The notes under the pieces were generated by a model. The model had not been told where the DNA came from. It did not search any database and saw nothing but the letters and a program-made list of their open reading frames with translations. 64,000 nt of DNA from Aureimonas sp. AU22 (GTDB lineage: Bacteria > Pseudomonadota > Alphaproteobacteria > Rhizobiales > Rhizobiaceae). The translations under genes were made by a program, and so were the position numbers. Positions 1 to 9,706 of this stretch are shown in pieces. The stretch spans positions 28,717 to 92,716 of the forward strand of contig NZ_BBWJ01000028.1 of assembly GCF_001463745.1 (NCBI RefSeq), read 5' to 3'. Numbering within the stretch: position 1 is the stretch's first letter; every line of letters starts with the position of its first letter.

Positions 1-16
1 CACGCTATCTCTAGCG

Positions 17-1309
17 GTGTCGCCCGCACGAACTTCCGGCACCATTTTGCATTTCGGCCTCGTCTGTCCTCCGTTCCCGAGCCATGTGCGCGTCTTCGAG
101 GCGATCGCCTGTGCGCTCACCGCTCGCGGCCACCGGGCCAGCTTTCTCCTCAACGCCGGTGCGGGGGCGCTGGTACGGTCCGGACCTTGGAAGGTCCGCG
201 AGGTCGGCCCCGGTCCCGCACAACGCGCAGGGACCGCCGGCTCCACCGGGCTCTTCGGCATCCTGCGCACCGTGGCGGACGCCGCCCGGCGCACCGAAAG
301 CCTGGCGGTCGGGGGTGTAGCGGCCTTGGAAGCGATGGGCGTCGACGCGCTTCTCGGCGATCAGATGGAGCCGGCCTCCGGGCTTCTCGCCGCCCGTCTC
401 GGCCTGCCGTTCGTGTCGATCGCCTCGGCGCTCGCCATCGATCCCGACCTGGCGACGCCGCCGCCCTATCTCGACTGGTCCTATGACCCCAGCAGTGAAG
501 GGTTGAAGCGCAACCGCGGGGGGCGGCGGATCGCCAACCTGCTTCTGCGTCGACAGGCCGAGACGATCCGCCGCAGCGCTCTTTCGCTCGGCCTGCCGCC
601 GCACGGCACGATGGAAGACTGGCTCTCGCCGCTCGGAACGATCTCGCAGACCCCGCTCGCGTTCGAATTTCCCTATGGCGGGCGGCGCCGGATCCTCGGT
701 GTCGGTCCGCTGCGCGCGCCGGGGGAGGGGGAGGAGCCGCTGCCCTTCGCGCCCAACCCGGCGCGGCCGCTCGTCTTCGCCTCGCTCGGCACGCTGCAGG
801 GCCATCGGCTGGGCCTGTTTCGCGCCGTCGCGCAGGCTTGCCGGCGGCTCGGCCTCGACCTTGCCGTGGCCCATTGCGGCCGCTTGAGTGCGGACGAGGC
901 GGCGACGATCGACGCACGGGTCGTCACCGACTTCCTGCCCCAGCGCGCCGTCCTGCGCGCGGCAAGCGCCTGCGTCACCCATGCCGGGCTCAACACCGTC
1001 CTCGATGCGATGGAGGCGGGCGTGCCGACGCTCGCCATCCCCATCGCCTACGACCAGCCGGGCGTCGCCGCCCGTCTCGTGCATCACGGCGCGGGATTGA
1101 AGCTTTCGCGCCGGCGCCTTGCGCCCGACGCCGTGGAAACGGCGCTGGAACGGCTCCTGAACGAGCCTCGCTTCCGGGAGCGGGCAGAGGCGATCGGCGC
1201 GGCGATCGGACAGGCGGGGGGTGTGTCCCGCGCGGCCGACGCGATCGAGGACTGGATCGCCGAGGCGCGGCCGATGCGGCGCCCGGCCCGCAAGGCGGAG
1301 CCGGCATGA
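17..1309 (+). CDS. crtX: Zeaxanthin glucosyltransferase CrtX
   Basis: Glycosyltransferase of the UGT/GT1 fold, predicted to move glucose from UDP-glucose onto the hydroxyls of zeaxanthin. The N terminus has the CrtX-like CPPFPSHVR segment. The nucleotide-sugar region lies around residues 300-345, with PQRAVL followed by THAGLNTVLDAMEAGVPTL. Length (430 aa) fits the family. The GTG at 17 is the first plausible start in the window, but the frame is open to the left edge, so a few residues may be missing. It is the first gene of crtX-Y-I-B; its stop overlaps the crtY start as ATGA. Identity rests on the fold plus the neighbours. Confidence 0.9.
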   Translation: MSPARTSGTILHFGLVCPPFPSHVRVFEAIACALTARGHRASFLLNAGAGALVRSGPWKVREVGPGPAQRAGTAGSTGLFGILRTVADAARRTESLAVGGVAALEAMGVDALLGDQMEPASGLLAARLGLPFVSIASALAIDPDLATPPPYLDWSYDPSSEGLKRNRGGRRIANLLLRRQAETIRRSALSLGLPPHGTMEDWLSPLGTISQTPLAFEFPYGGRRRILGVGPLRAPGEGEEPLPFAPNPARPLVFASLGTLQGHRLGLFRAVAQACRRLGLDLAVAHCGRLSADEAATIDARVVTDFLPQRAVLRAASACVTHAGLNTVLDAMEAGVPTLAIPIAYDQPGVAARLVHHGAGLKLSRRRLAPDAVETALERLLNEPRFRERAEAIGAAIGQAGGVSRAADAIEDWIAEARPMRRPARKAEPA

Positions 1310-2472
1310 GCCTCGATGCCGATCTGATCCTCCTCGGCGGCGGTCTTGCCAACGGCCTCATCGCCCATCGGCTGGCCACGCGCCGGCCGGACCTGCGCAT
1401 CCTCGTGATCGAGGGCGGCGAGACGCTGGGCGGCAATCACACCTGGAGTTTCCACGACGGCGATCTCAGCCAAGCCGAGCACGAGTGGATCGCGCCCTTC
1501 GTGGCTGCGCGCTGGACGGACTACGACGTGCGGTTCCCGCGGCGCGAGCGGCGTTTCGGCACGGGCTATGCCTCGGTCTCGTCCGAGCGCTTCCGGGAAC
1601 TGCTGACGCGGCAGCTCGGACAGCGCATCCTCGCCGGCATCCCCGCTGTCGACGTCACTCCGACGAGCGTGACGCTGGCCGATCAGCGCAGTTTCAGCGC
1701 GCGCGCGGTGATCGACGGTCGCGGCGCACGGCCGAGCCCGCATCTCGATCTCGGCTTCCAGAAGTTCCTCGGCCAGGAATGGGAGTTCGATCGGCCGCAC
1801 GGGCTGCAGCGTCCCGTCATCATGGATGCCACCGTGCCCCAGCGCGACGGCTATCGCTTCGTCTACGTCCTGCCCTTCTCGCCGACGCGCCTTCTGGTGG
1901 AGGATACGTACTACGCTGACCGAGGCACGCTCGACACCGAGGTCCTGCGCGGCCATCTCGCCGACTACGCGACGCGAGCCGGTTGGGGCGAGGGGCGGCT
2001 CGTGCGCGAGGAGCACGGCATTCTGCCCATCGCGCTCGGCGGCGACATCGACGCCCTCATCGCGTCGTCGAACGGCATGCCGACGGTGGGCCTTGCCCAC
2101 GCGCTGTTCCATCCGACCACCGGGTACTCACTGCCCGACGCGGTGCATGTTGCCGATCTCGTCTCGCGCGCGCCGGACATCTCGCCGGAGGGGCTCGCGC
2201 GGCTTCTCGACGCGCATGCCCGCAACATCTGGAGCGACCGCAGCTATTTCCGGATGCTCAACCGGCTCCTGTTCCATGCGGGACGCCCGGAAGAGCGTTA
2301 CCGGATCCTCGAGCATTTCCACCGCCTGCCCGATCCGCTCGTGGCGCGGTTCTATGCCGCACGGCTGGACTTTGCCGACAAGGTCCGCATTCTCGCCGGC
2401 AAGCCCCCGGTCCCGGTGTTCAGCGCCCTGCGGGTGCTCGCCGCCTCCCGTTTGCCCAAGGAATCCGCATGA
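1306..2472 (+). CDS. crtY: Lycopene beta-cyclase CrtY
   Basis: Flavin-dependent lycopene cyclase that closes both ends of lycopene to give beta-carotene. The N terminus has the dinucleotide fold LILLGGGLANGLIAHRL, followed by GGNHTWSFHD, characteristic of bacterial CrtY. At 388 aa it matches the soluble bacterial type rather than the small CrtYcd membrane type. The ATG at 1306 overlaps the crtX stop (ATGA) and the gene ends in an ATGA overlap with crtI, so the operon is probably translationally coupled. Confidence 0.95.
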   Translation: MSLDADLILLGGGLANGLIAHRLATRRPDLRILVIEGGETLGGNHTWSFHDGDLSQAEHEWIAPFVAARWTDYDVRFPRRERRFGTGYASVSSERFRELLTRQLGQRILAGIPAVDVTPTSVTLADQRSFSARAVIDGRGARPSPHLDLGFQKFLGQEWEFDRPHGLQRPVIMDATVPQRDGYRFVYVLPFSPTRLLVEDTYYADRGTLDTEVLRGHLADYATRAGWGEGRLVREEHGILPIALGGDIDALIASSNGMPTVGLAHALFHPTTGYSLPDAVHVADLVSRAPDISPEGLARLLDAHARNIWSDRSYFRMLNRLLFHAGRPEERYRILEHFHRLPDPLVARFYAARLDFADKVRILAGKPPVPVFSALRVLAASRLPKESA

Positions 2473-3986
2473 ACGAAGAGATCCCGTCCGCCCGCTCCAC
2501 CGCCCCGAAGACGGCCATCGTCATCGGTTCCGGCTTCGGCGGACTGGCCCTGGCGATTCGGCTCCAGGCGGCCGGAACCCAGACCGTGCTTCTGGAGAAG
2601 CGCGACAAGCCGGGCGGGCGCGCCTATGTCTACGAGGATGGAGGTTTCGTGTTCGATGCCGGTCCCACCGTCATCACCGACCCGTCCGCGCTGGAAGAGC
2701 TCTTCGAGGTGGCCGGCAAGCGGCTTGCCGACTATGTCACGCTCCTGCCCGTCAGCCCGTTCTACCGGCTCTGCTGGGAGGACGGCTACAGCTTCGACTA
2801 CGCCAACGACCAGGCCGAGCTGGACCGGCAGATCGGCGCCAAGAACCCGAGGGACGTCAAGGGCTACCGACGCTTCCTCGCCTACTCGCGCGCGGTCTTC
2901 GAGGAGGGCTACCTCAAGCTCGGCACCGTGCCCTTCCTGCAGTTCCGCGACATGGTGCGCGCGGGGCCGCAGCTCGCCAAGCTCCAGGCCTGGCGTTCGG
3001 TCTATGCCAAGGTGTCCGAGTTCATCGAGGACGAGCAGCTCCGGCAGGCCTTCTCGTTCCATTCGCTGCTGGTCGGCGGCAACCCGTTCGCGACCTCCTC
3101 GATCTACGCGCTGATCCACGCGCTGGAGCGCGAATGGGGCGTCTGGTTTCCGAAGGGGGGCACGGGCGCGCTGATCAACGGCATGGCCCGGCTCTTCACC
3201 GACATCGGCGGGCGGGTCGAGCTGAATGCCGAGGTCTCGCGCATCGCGGTGGACGGGCGGCGCGCGACCGGCGTCGTCCTCCACGACGGGCGGAGCTTCG
3301 AGGCGGACGCCGTCGCCTCCAACGCCGACGTCGTCCACACCTACGACAAGCTCCTGAAGGGCACGACGCGCGGAGCCTCGCAGGCGGCCAAGCTCAAGCG
3401 CAAGCGCTTCTCCATGTCGCTCTTCGTCCTGTATTTCGGGCTGAAGCGGCACCAGACCCAGCTCCAGCACCACACGGTGCTGTTCGGCGCACGCTACCGG
3501 GCGCTGATCGACGAGATCTTCAAGGGCCGCGAACTCGCGGGCGACTTCTCGCTCTATCTGCACAGCCCCTGCGCCACCGACCCCTCGCTCGCACCGCCCG
3601 GCATGGGCAGCTACTACGTCCTGTCGCCGGTGCCGCACCTCGGCAACGCCGACATCGACTGGTCGGTGGAGGGGCCGCGCTACGCAACCCGTATCTTCGA
3701 CTACCTGGAAGCGCGCTACATGCCGGGCCTGCGCGCCGATCTCGTGACACAGCGCATCTTCACCCCGAACGACTTCCAGTCGGAACTCAACGCGCACCAC
3801 GGCTCGGCTTTCTCGCTCGACCCGGTGCTCACCCAGTCCGCCTGGTTCCGTGCCCACAATCGCGACGACGCGATTCCCAATCTCTACCTCGTCGGCGCGG
3901 GCACCCATCCCGGCGCCGGGGTGCCGGGCGTCGTCGGCTCGGCCAAGGCGACGGCAGGCCTGATGCTCGGGCATGAGCGAGCCTGA
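2469..3986 (+). CDS. crtI: Phytoene desaturase CrtI
   Basis: FAD-dependent desaturase converting phytoene to lycopene. The N-terminal FAD motif AIVIGSGFGGLALAIRL is at about residues 16-32. The C-terminal signature GAGTHPGAGVPGVVGSAKAT is diagnostic for CrtI-type desaturases. The 505 aa length is typical. Its ATG overlaps the crtY stop, and its last 14 nt overlap the crtB start. Whether it makes three or four desaturations cannot be read from sequence, but crtY downstream in the pathway implies lycopene. Confidence 0.96.
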   Translation: MNEEIPSARSTAPKTAIVIGSGFGGLALAIRLQAAGTQTVLLEKRDKPGGRAYVYEDGGFVFDAGPTVITDPSALEELFEVAGKRLADYVTLLPVSPFYRLCWEDGYSFDYANDQAELDRQIGAKNPRDVKGYRRFLAYSRAVFEEGYLKLGTVPFLQFRDMVRAGPQLAKLQAWRSVYAKVSEFIEDEQLRQAFSFHSLLVGGNPFATSSIYALIHALEREWGVWFPKGGTGALINGMARLFTDIGGRVELNAEVSRIAVDGRRATGVVLHDGRSFEADAVASNADVVHTYDKLLKGTTRGASQAAKLKRKRFSMSLFVLYFGLKRHQTQLQHHTVLFGARYRALIDEIFKGRELAGDFSLYLHSPCATDPSLAPPGMGSYYVLSPVPHLGNADIDWSVEGPRYATRIFDYLEARYMPGLRADLVTQRIFTPNDFQSELNAHHGSAFSLDPVLTQSAWFRAHNRDDAIPNLYLVGAGTHPGAGVPGVVGSAKATAGLMLGHERA

Positions 3987-4899
3987 TCTGGCGGCCTTCT
4001 CGGCCGCTTCCATCGCCAAGGGCTCGAAGAGCTTCGCCGCTGCCTCGCGGCTCTTCGACCGGCAGACGCGCCGGAGCGTCGTGATGCTCTATGCCTGGTG
4101 TCGCCACTGCGACGACGTCGTGGACGACCAGGAGGCGGGATCGGCGCTTCGCCATGCGGACGAGCGCCCCGCCGGCCAGCGCATCGCCGAGCTTCGTCGC
4201 GATACGGAGGCCGCCTTCGCGGGCGAAACGGCGGGCCTTCATCCCGCGTTCGCGGCGCTTGCAGAGGTCGCCCGGTGCCATGACCTCAGCCGCACCGACG
4301 CCGCCGAGCATCTGGCGGGCTTTGCGATGGACGTCGACGAGGAGGTCTACCGGACCTTCGACGACCTCCTTCTCTACTGCTGGCGCGTGGCCGGGGTCGT
4401 CGGCGTGATGATGGCACGCATCATGGGCGTGCGGGACGAGGCGGTGCTCGACCGGGCGAGCGATCTCGGCCTCGCGTTCCAGCTCACCAACATCGCGCGC
4501 GACGTCGTGGACGACGCGGTGGCGGGCCGCGTCTACCTGCCGCTGGAATGGCTGGAACAGGAGGGGCTGACAGCGCGCGACCTCACCGACCCGGCAAAGG
4601 CCGAGGCCGTGTTCCGGCTGCGCCGGCGCCTGGTGGAGGCGGCCGAGCCCTACTACGCCTCGGCGCGGATCGGCATCGCGGCCCTGCCGCGCCGTTCCGC
4701 CTGGGCCGTCGGCACGGCTTTCGGCGTGTATCGGCGGATCGGACTGAAGCTCGTCGCCCTCGGACCCCAACCCGTTCCCGGACGGGTCTCGACAACCGGC
4801 GCGGAGAAGCTCGCCGAGATCGGCCGGGGTGGCGCCATGGCCCTGCGCCGGGGTGGCGGGACCGCCCGCTCGCCCCTTCTGTGGACGCGTCCGCGCTAG
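3973..4899 (+). CDS. crtB: 15-cis-phytoene synthase CrtB
   Basis: Squalene/phytoene synthase family enzyme that condenses two GGPP to phytoene. The two Asp-rich Mg-diphosphate sites are visible: CDDVVDD at residues 46-52 and NIARDVVDD near 175-183. At 308 aa it has normal length. It starts inside the last codons of crtI (14-nt overlap). Its TAG stop interlocks with the stop of crtZ on the other strand in a CTAG tetranucleotide (4896-4899). Confidence 0.96.
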   Translation: MSEPDLAAFSAASIAKGSKSFAAASRLFDRQTRRSVVMLYAWCRHCDDVVDDQEAGSALRHADERPAGQRIAELRRDTEAAFAGETAGLHPAFAALAEVARCHDLSRTDAAEHLAGFAMDVDEEVYRTFDDLLLYCWRVAGVVGVMMARIMGVRDEAVLDRASDLGLAFQLTNIARDVVDDAVAGRVYLPLEWLEQEGLTARDLTDPAKAEAVFRLRRRLVEAAEPYYASARIGIAALPRRSAWAVGTAFGVYRRIGLKLVALGPQPVPGRVSTTGAEKLAEIGRGGAMALRRGGGTARSPLLWTRPR

Positions 4900-5405
4900 C
4901 GCGCCACGCGTCGCTCCTCGGCCTCCGCTGCGACCTTTCCCGAGCGTTTGAGCTGGGCCGAGAGCTTGTCCACCGGCGGGGCGTAGAGGAAGCCGAACGA
5001 CACGCAGTCGGCCTTGCCCTTCACGGCGTGATGCAGCCGATGCGCCTGGACGAGGCGCTTGGCATAGCCCCGGTGGGGAATGTGCCGGAACGGCCAGCGC
5101 TGGTGCACCAGCCCGTCGTGGACGATGAAGTAGAACAGGCCGTAGAGCGTGATGCCGGTGGCGATCGCCGTCACCACGGGCAGGTCCGCGAATGTGCCGA
5201 GCGCGAAGAGCGCGACCGCGAAGATCGCGAAGACCACGGCGTAGAGGTCGTTCTTCTCGAACAGATCGTCGTGCGGCTCGTGATGGCTTTCGTGCCAGCC
5301 CCAGCCCCAGCCGTGCATGATGTATTTGTGCGCGGCCCAGGCCACCCATTCCATGACGAAGAAGACGGCGATCGCGATCGCGATCAGGGCGGGCCAGCTG
5401 TCCAT
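4896..5405 (-). CDS. crtZ: Beta-carotene 3-hydroxylase CrtZ
   Basis: Membrane di-iron hydroxylase making zeaxanthin from beta-carotene. Residues 1-25 form a membrane segment. The histidine clusters of the fatty-acid hydroxylase family are present: HKYIMH (26-31), HESHH (38-42), H96/H101 and HRLHH (122-126). The start at 5405 gives 169 aa, aligning with the MSTW/MDSW-type N terminus of known CrtZ; an ATG at 5444 would add 13 residues. It lies 127 bp downstream of crtE on the same strand and runs tail-to-tail into crtB. Confidence 0.94.
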   Translation of the reverse strand: MDSWPALIAIAIAVFFVMEWVAWAAHKYIMHGWGWGWHESHHEPHDDLFEKNDLYAVVFAIFAVALFALGTFADLPVVTAIATGITLYGLFYFIVHDGLVHQRWPFRHIPHRGYAKRLVQAHRLHHAVKGKADCVSFGFLYAPPVDKLSAQLKRSGKVAAEAEERRVAR

Positions 5406-5532
5406 GGGTCGAGCGATCCCTTCCGGTCGAGACAAGGCATCCATATAGGATCGGGAGGCGGCGAAAAACCCCCCGCGATTTGCGGGATGCCCTTGCAAAT
5501 CAGGGGTTTGGAATGATTCCGGACTGGCGCGG

Positions 5533-6465
5533 TCAGCGCCGTCCGCTCTCCTGTTCCAGGGCCTGGGCGGGCTCGCCGGAGCCCTTTCGGGCCGACAGCG
5601 CCAGGGAGCAGACGAGCGCGTCGAGCCGCGAATCCGCGCCGAAGACGGTTTCGAGATGCGCGCGCGCCGCGCCGATATGCCGCTCGACGAGGCGCTGCGT
5701 GCGCTCCACGCCGACGAGCGCGACCACCGTCGACTTGCCGGCGTCCCGCCCGACGTCCTTGCCGATCGCGGCCGGATCCGCCGTGAGGTCCAGGAGATCG
5801 TCGAGGAGCTGGAAGGCGAGGCCGAGTTCGGCGGCGAAGGCGCTGAGGTTGGCGCGCTGGCCGGGCGTCGCGCCGGCCACGATCGCGCCGAGTTCCACCG
5901 CCGACAGGAAGAGGGCACCCGTCTTGCGCCCGTTGGCGTCGCCGATGTCCTGCGCCGACCGGGGACCCCGGCCGCCCCGAAGGTCCTGGTACTGGCCGCC
6001 CACGAGACCAAGCGCGCCGACCGCCGAGGCAAGGACGCCGACCGCCGCGTTGCGGCGCTCCGGGCTCAGGCCTTCAATGCGCGACAGGACGGCGAAGGCC
6101 TCCGTCAGCATGGCGATGGACGCGAGCACCGCGACGTCCTCGCCGTGCCCGCGGTGGATCGCCGGGCGCCCCCGCCGCAGGGTCGCGTCGTCCATGCAGG
6201 GCAGGTCGTCGAGGATCAGGGACGCCGCATGCACCATCTCCACCGCGCAGCCGGCGTCGAGCGCCGCGTCCAGCGGCCCGCCGAGGTCCTGCGCCACGAT
6301 TGCCGCAATCAGCGGGCGCAGGCGCTTGCCCGGCGCCAGCAGACTGTCGCGCATGGCCGCCTCCAGGCCCTGCTGCCCGGCCAGCACGACGGGAACCAGA
6401 TCGGCCAGACGCGCGTCGATGCGGGAGAGGAGAGCGGAGTTCGGGCCGTCGGGTGAGGGGCTCAT
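5533..6465 (-). CDS. crtE: Geranylgeranyl diphosphate synthase CrtE
   Basis: Trans-isoprenyl diphosphate synthase that supplies C20 GGPP to CrtB. The first Asp-rich motif DDLPCMDD is at residues 86-93 and the second, DDLLD, at 222-226; GKRLRP, the IPP-binding segment, is at 46-51. The ATG at 6465 gives 310 aa, right for CrtE; the frame stays open upstream but that extension has no family resemblance. It is transcribed leftward, ahead of crtZ and divergently from the IPP isomerase gene. Assignment to GGPP rather than FPP synthesis comes from context. Confidence 0.92.
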   Translation of the reverse strand: MSPSPDGPNSALLSRIDARLADLVPVVLAGQQGLEAAMRDSLLAPGKRLRPLIAAIVAQDLGGPLDAALDAGCAVEMVHAASLILDDLPCMDDATLRRGRPAIHRGHGEDVAVLASIAMLTEAFAVLSRIEGLSPERRNAAVGVLASAVGALGLVGGQYQDLRGGRGPRSAQDIGDANGRKTGALFLSAVELGAIVAGATPGQRANLSAFAAELGLAFQLLDDLLDLTADPAAIGKDVGRDAGKSTVVALVGVERTQRLVERHIGAARAHLETVFGADSRLDALVCSLALSARKGSGEPAQALEQESGRR

Positions 6466-6643
6466 CGCGTCTTGGTCACTTTCCGGCACGGGGACATGTC
6501 TGAATGTCACGAAGGACTGGCGTTCGTTACGAGGTTGTAGCACGGGCAGGCGTCGCTGGAAGCGGCGGCGTCCCGAGGCGGCAGGAATGCGACGAATCGA
6601 CGTAGCGCGAAAACGCTTGCGGTGATGGCATGCAGGGAAACGA
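6466..6643. promoter_or_regulatory. Divergent promoter region between crtE and fni
   Basis: These 178 bp separate the divergent crtE and IPP isomerase genes and must contain both promoters. The GGGAAA about 6 nt before the ATG at 6644 is a usable ribosome binding site for fni. I looked for a PpsR-type TGT-N12-ACA operator and did not find a convincing one. No hairpin or strong sigma-70 pair was recognised. Confidence 0.45.
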
Positions 6644-7714
6644 ATGACGGCGGGCGAGGGCAAGGCAGGCATGGACGAGAGGACCGGCGGCATCGCCGAG
6701 CGCAAGGCTGATCATCTCGACATCGTGCTGTCGCCCCGCCTTGCCGGGCCACGCGCGGCCTCGGGCTTTGATGCGGTCCGCTTCGAGCATGTCGCGCTTC
6801 CCGAGGTCGATCTCGACGCGATCGACCTCGGGACGCGGTTTCTCGGACGCTCGATGCGGGCGCCGATCCTGATCTCGTCGATGACGGGCGGGCCGGAGCG
6901 GGCGGGCGTGATCAACGAGCGGCTGGCCGAGGCCGCCGAGCATCTCGGCCTCGCGCTCGCCGTCGGCTCGCAGCGCATCGCGCTGGAGGGTCGCGGCTCG
7001 GGCGGTCTCGACGGCGCGTTGCGCCGCCTGGCGCCCGGCGTTCCGCTGCTCGCCAACATCGGCGCCGCCCAGCTCGTCGCCGGCTGGGGGGCGGAGGAGG
7101 CCCGGCGCGCGGTCGGCATGATCGAGGCCGATGCGCTGATCGTCCACCTCAACCCCTTGCAGGAAGCGCTCCAGCCCGGCGGCGACCGGCGCTGGCGCGG
7201 CGTCCTGCCGGCCATCGCGGCGCTCGTCGAGGCCGTCCGCTTCCCGGTGGTGGTCAAGGAGGTCGGCGCCGGTATCTCCGGCACGCTGGCGCGCCGGCTC
7301 GTCGACGCCGGCGTGGCGGCGATCGACGTCGCCGGGGCGGGGGGCACGAGCTGGGCGGCGATCGAGGCCGAGCGCACGGGCGACCCGCGCGCCAGGGCCG
7401 CGGCGCTCCTCTTCTCGGACTGGGGCATTCCCACGGCGCAGGCGATCGCCGATGCGAGGGCGGCCTGCCCGGACGCGGTGGTGATCGGCTCGGGCGGCGT
7501 GCGCAACGGACTCGACGCCGCGCGCGCGATTCGCCTCGGCGCCGACCTCGTCGGGCAGGCCGCGGCCGGGCTGCCGGCCGCCGACCGTTCGGCCGAGGCC
7601 GTGGTGGCGCATTTCGAACAGGTGATCGCCGAGCTGCGCATCGCCTGCTTCTGCACGGGTTCGCCCGATCTCGCCGCCTTGCGGTGCGCCCGCCTCCTGC
7701 CGCCTGTGGGGTGA
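6644..7714 (+). CDS. fni: Type 2 isopentenyl-diphosphate delta-isomerase
   Basis: FMN- and NADPH-dependent enzyme interconverting IPP and DMAPP, the starter for CrtE. It has the TIM-barrel signatures of the type 2 family: [46 protein letters not shown] and the flavin phosphate-binding [19 protein letters not shown]. The length (356 aa) is normal. The ATG at 6644 has a GGGAAA site; an in-frame ATG at 6671 is possible. It is unrelated in fold to the type 1 Nudix isomerase. Its place beside crtE ties it to carotenoid precursor supply. Confidence 0.94.
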   Translation: MTAGEGKAGMDERTGGIAERKADHLDIVLSPRLAGPRAASGFDAVRFEHVALPEVDLDAIDLGTRFLGRSMRAPILISSMTGGPERAGVINERLAEAAEHLGLALAVGSQRIALEGRGSGGLDGALRRLAPGVPLLANIGAAQLVAGWGAEEARRAVGMIEADALIVHLNPLQEALQPGGDRRWRGVLPAIAALVEAVRFPVVVKEVGAGISGTLARRLVDAGVAAIDVAGAGGTSWAAIEAERTGDPRARAAALLFSDWGIPTAQAIADARAACPDAVVIGSGGVRNGLDAARAIRLGADLVGQAAAGLPAADRSAEAVVAHFEQVIAELRIACFCTGSPDLAALRCARLLPPVG

Positions 7715-7791
7715 GCGCCGCTTTCCGTTTGCCCGTTGTGCGCGCGATCCGCTAATCCCGCAGGGGACGCAAGGTTCGACACGGAGGACGC

Positions 7792-8835
7792 ATGACGACG
7801 CTGACCCAGTATCTCGACGCCCATGGGGCCGCGTCCCCCGAGCGGCGCGACGTCGCCGTCCTGATCGGCAAGCTGGCGGCGGCGGCGGGCGAGCTGCAGC
7901 GCCTGATCTCGACGGGCGCCACCGGCGACGCGGGGGCGGCCACGGGCCCGGGCGGCGATCCCAACGGCGGCGGCGACATCCAGAAGGTCCTGGACCGCGA
8001 GGCCGACCGCCTGTTCCTGGCGGCCGCGAGAGCCGCGCCCGTCGCCTTCTACGGCTCGGAGGAGCAGGACGAGGCGGTGCCGCTCGACCTCGGCTCGAGC
8101 CTTGCGATGGCGATCGATCCGCTCGACGGCTCGTCCAACATCGAGACCAACGTCTCGATCGGCACGATCTTCTCTGTTCTCCCCGTGACGGACGCGCATC
8201 GCGCGGCCCCCGACACCGTGTTCCGGCAGCCCGGCCGGGCGCAGCTTGCCGCCGGCTTCTTCGTCTACGGCCCGCGGCTGATGCTGGTGGTGACGCTCGG
8301 AGAGGGCACGCACGCCTTCGGCTGGTCGCCGGAGACGGGCGTCTTCACACGGATGGGCCCGCTCACCATCCCGCCGGTGGCCAAGGAATATTCGATCAAC
8401 GCCTCCAACGCCCGCCACTGGGACGAGCCGGTGCGGCTCTATATCGAGCAGGCGCAGGCCGGCGCGGAAGGCCCGCGCGGTCGCGACTTCAACATGCGCT
8501 GGGTCGCCTCCATGGTGGCCGACGCCTACCGCATCTTCGTGCGCGGCGGCATCTACATCTACACCGGCGACCGCCGGAAGGGCTACGACCGGGGCCGCAT
8601 CCGGCTCGTCTACGAGGCGAACCCGGTCGGCTTCTGCGCTGAACAGGCGGGGGGCGCGGCGAGCGACGGGCTTCGTCCGATCCTCGACATCGTGCCGGAG
8701 GGGCTGCACCAGCGCACGCCGGTCGTCTTCGGCTCGCGCGAGGAGGTGGTGGAGTTCGCCCGCGTGATGGCCGATCCCGCCAGCCTCACCGAGACCTCGC
8801 CGCTCTTCGGCCAGCGCCCGATCGGGGGGATCTGA
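7792..8835 (+). CDS. fbp: Class I fructose-1,6-bisphosphatase
   Basis: Hydrolyses fructose 1,6-bisphosphate to fructose 6-phosphate in gluconeogenesis. The metal-binding signature [14 protein letters not shown] lies near residues 105-117, and a C-terminal substrate-binding segment runs [15 protein letters not shown] into EQAGG. At 347 aa it is a class I enzyme, not GlpX. A GGAGG-type site precedes the ATG at 7792. rpe follows after one base, so the two form an operon. No other Calvin-cycle genes are nearby, so there is no reason to call it cbbF. Confidence 0.95.
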   Translation: MTTLTQYLDAHGAASPERRDVAVLIGKLAAAAGELQRLISTGATGDAGAATGPGGDPNGGGDIQKVLDREADRLFLAAARAAPVAFYGSEEQDEAVPLDLGSSLAMAIDPLDGSSNIETNVSIGTIFSVLPVTDAHRAAPDTVFRQPGRAQLAAGFFVYGPRLMLVVTLGEGTHAFGWSPETGVFTRMGPLTIPPVAKEYSINASNARHWDEPVRLYIEQAQAGAEGPRGRDFNMRWVASMVADAYRIFVRGGIYIYTGDRRKGYDRGRIRLVYEANPVGFCAEQAGGAASDGLRPILDIVPEGLHQRTPVVFGSREEVVEFARVMADPASLTETSPLFGQRPIGGI

Positions 8836-8836
8836 G

Positions 8837-9514
8837 ATGGCCGGCGGCATCCTCATCGCGCCCTCCATCCTGTCGTCGGACTTCTCTCGGCTTGGCGAAG
8901 AGATCGCGGCGGTGGACCGGGCGGGAGCGGACTGGATCCATCTCGACGTGATGGACGGGCACTTCGTGCCCAACATCACCTTCGGGCCGCCGGTCGTGGC
9001 GGCGGTGCGCGGCGCCTCGAAGAAGTTCTTCGACGCGCACCTGATGATCGCGCCGGCCGACCCCTATCTCGAGGCCTTCGCCAAGGCGGGCTGCGACGGG
9101 ATCACGGTCCATGCCGAGGCCTGCACCCATCTCGACCGCACGCTCCAGGCGATCCGGGGGCTGGGGTGCAAGCCCGGCGTCGCGATCAACCCGGCGACGC
9201 CCGAGACCGCGATCGAATACGTCCTCGACCGCGTCGACCTCGTGCTCGTGATGACGGTGAACCCCGGCTTCGGTGGCCAGAGCTTCATTCCGGCGACGCT
9301 GGAGAAGATCCGCCGCCTTCGCGCCCTCATCGGCGACCGGCCCATCCGCCTGCAGGTGGACGGGGGCGTCGCGCCCGACACGATCGGCGCCATCCGGCAG
9401 GCGGGCGCGGACACGTTCGTGGCGGGTTCCGCCATCTATCGCGGCGGGACCGAGAATCATTACCGGGATAATATTGAAGCCTTACGGAAGCACGCCGAGG
9501 TCAACAAAGCGTGA
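8837..9514 (+). CDS. rpe: Ribulose-phosphate 3-epimerase
   Basis: TIM-barrel enzyme interconverting ribulose 5-phosphate and xylulose 5-phosphate in the pentose phosphate pathway. The family signatures [33 protein letters not shown] and the phosphate-binding [10 protein letters not shown] are all present in order. The 225 aa length is standard. It begins one base after fbp, so both are probably made from one mRNA. Pentose phosphate partners (tkt, 6PGDH) are in the same window at 39.6-42.8 kb. Confidence 0.97.
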   Translation: MAGGILIAPSILSSDFSRLGEEIAAVDRAGADWIHLDVMDGHFVPNITFGPPVVAAVRGASKKFFDAHLMIAPADPYLEAFAKAGCDGITVHAEACTHLDRTLQAIRGLGCKPGVAINPATPETAIEYVLDRVDLVLVMTVNPGFGGQSFIPATLEKIRRLRALIGDRPIRLQVDGGVAPDTIGAIRQAGADTFVAGSAIYRGGTENHYRDNIEALRKHAEVNKA

Positions 9515-9666
9515 TGGCTGGCAAGTAATTCCGACAACACCCCTCCTTTCAACCGGTTCGTCGCCGATATGGGCGGGGGCGTTTCATGCCGCCCGGGCAC
9601 ATCTCCAAGATTTGTGCGATCGGGATATTGCATTGCGATATGGACTACACACCTAAGCGGCCGCGT

Positions 9667-9706
9667 GACCGGACCGGGGCCGAGGGCGATCGTCTCCGGT
9701 CCGGTC
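9667..9706 (+). promoter_or_regulatory. Leader hairpin upstream of the TerC-family gene
   Basis: GACCGGACCGG (9667-9677) pairs perfectly with CCGGTCCGGTC (9696-9706), an 11-bp stem around an 18-nt loop that can itself pair partly. It lies in the 270 bp between rpe and the TerC gene, about 80 nt before the start. No T tract follows, so it is not a simple terminator. TerC-type genes elsewhere often have a manganese-sensing yybP-ykoY leader, but I do not see that motif's conserved core. Confidence 0.45.

Noticed and set aside
11..1087. Long open frame antisense to crtX
   Set aside because: Arg/Gly-rich low-complexity translation typical of the antisense of high-GC coding sequence; no motif.
6466..6643. 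PpsR/CrtJ operator (TGT-N12-ACA) at the crtE promoter
   Set aside because: No pair with correct spacing; the TGT near 6498 has no ACA partner 12 bases on.
7792..9514. fbp-rpe as part of a Calvin-cycle (cbb) operon
   Set aside because: No RuBisCO, phosphoribulokinase or CbbR gene nearby; ordinary central metabolism explains the pair.
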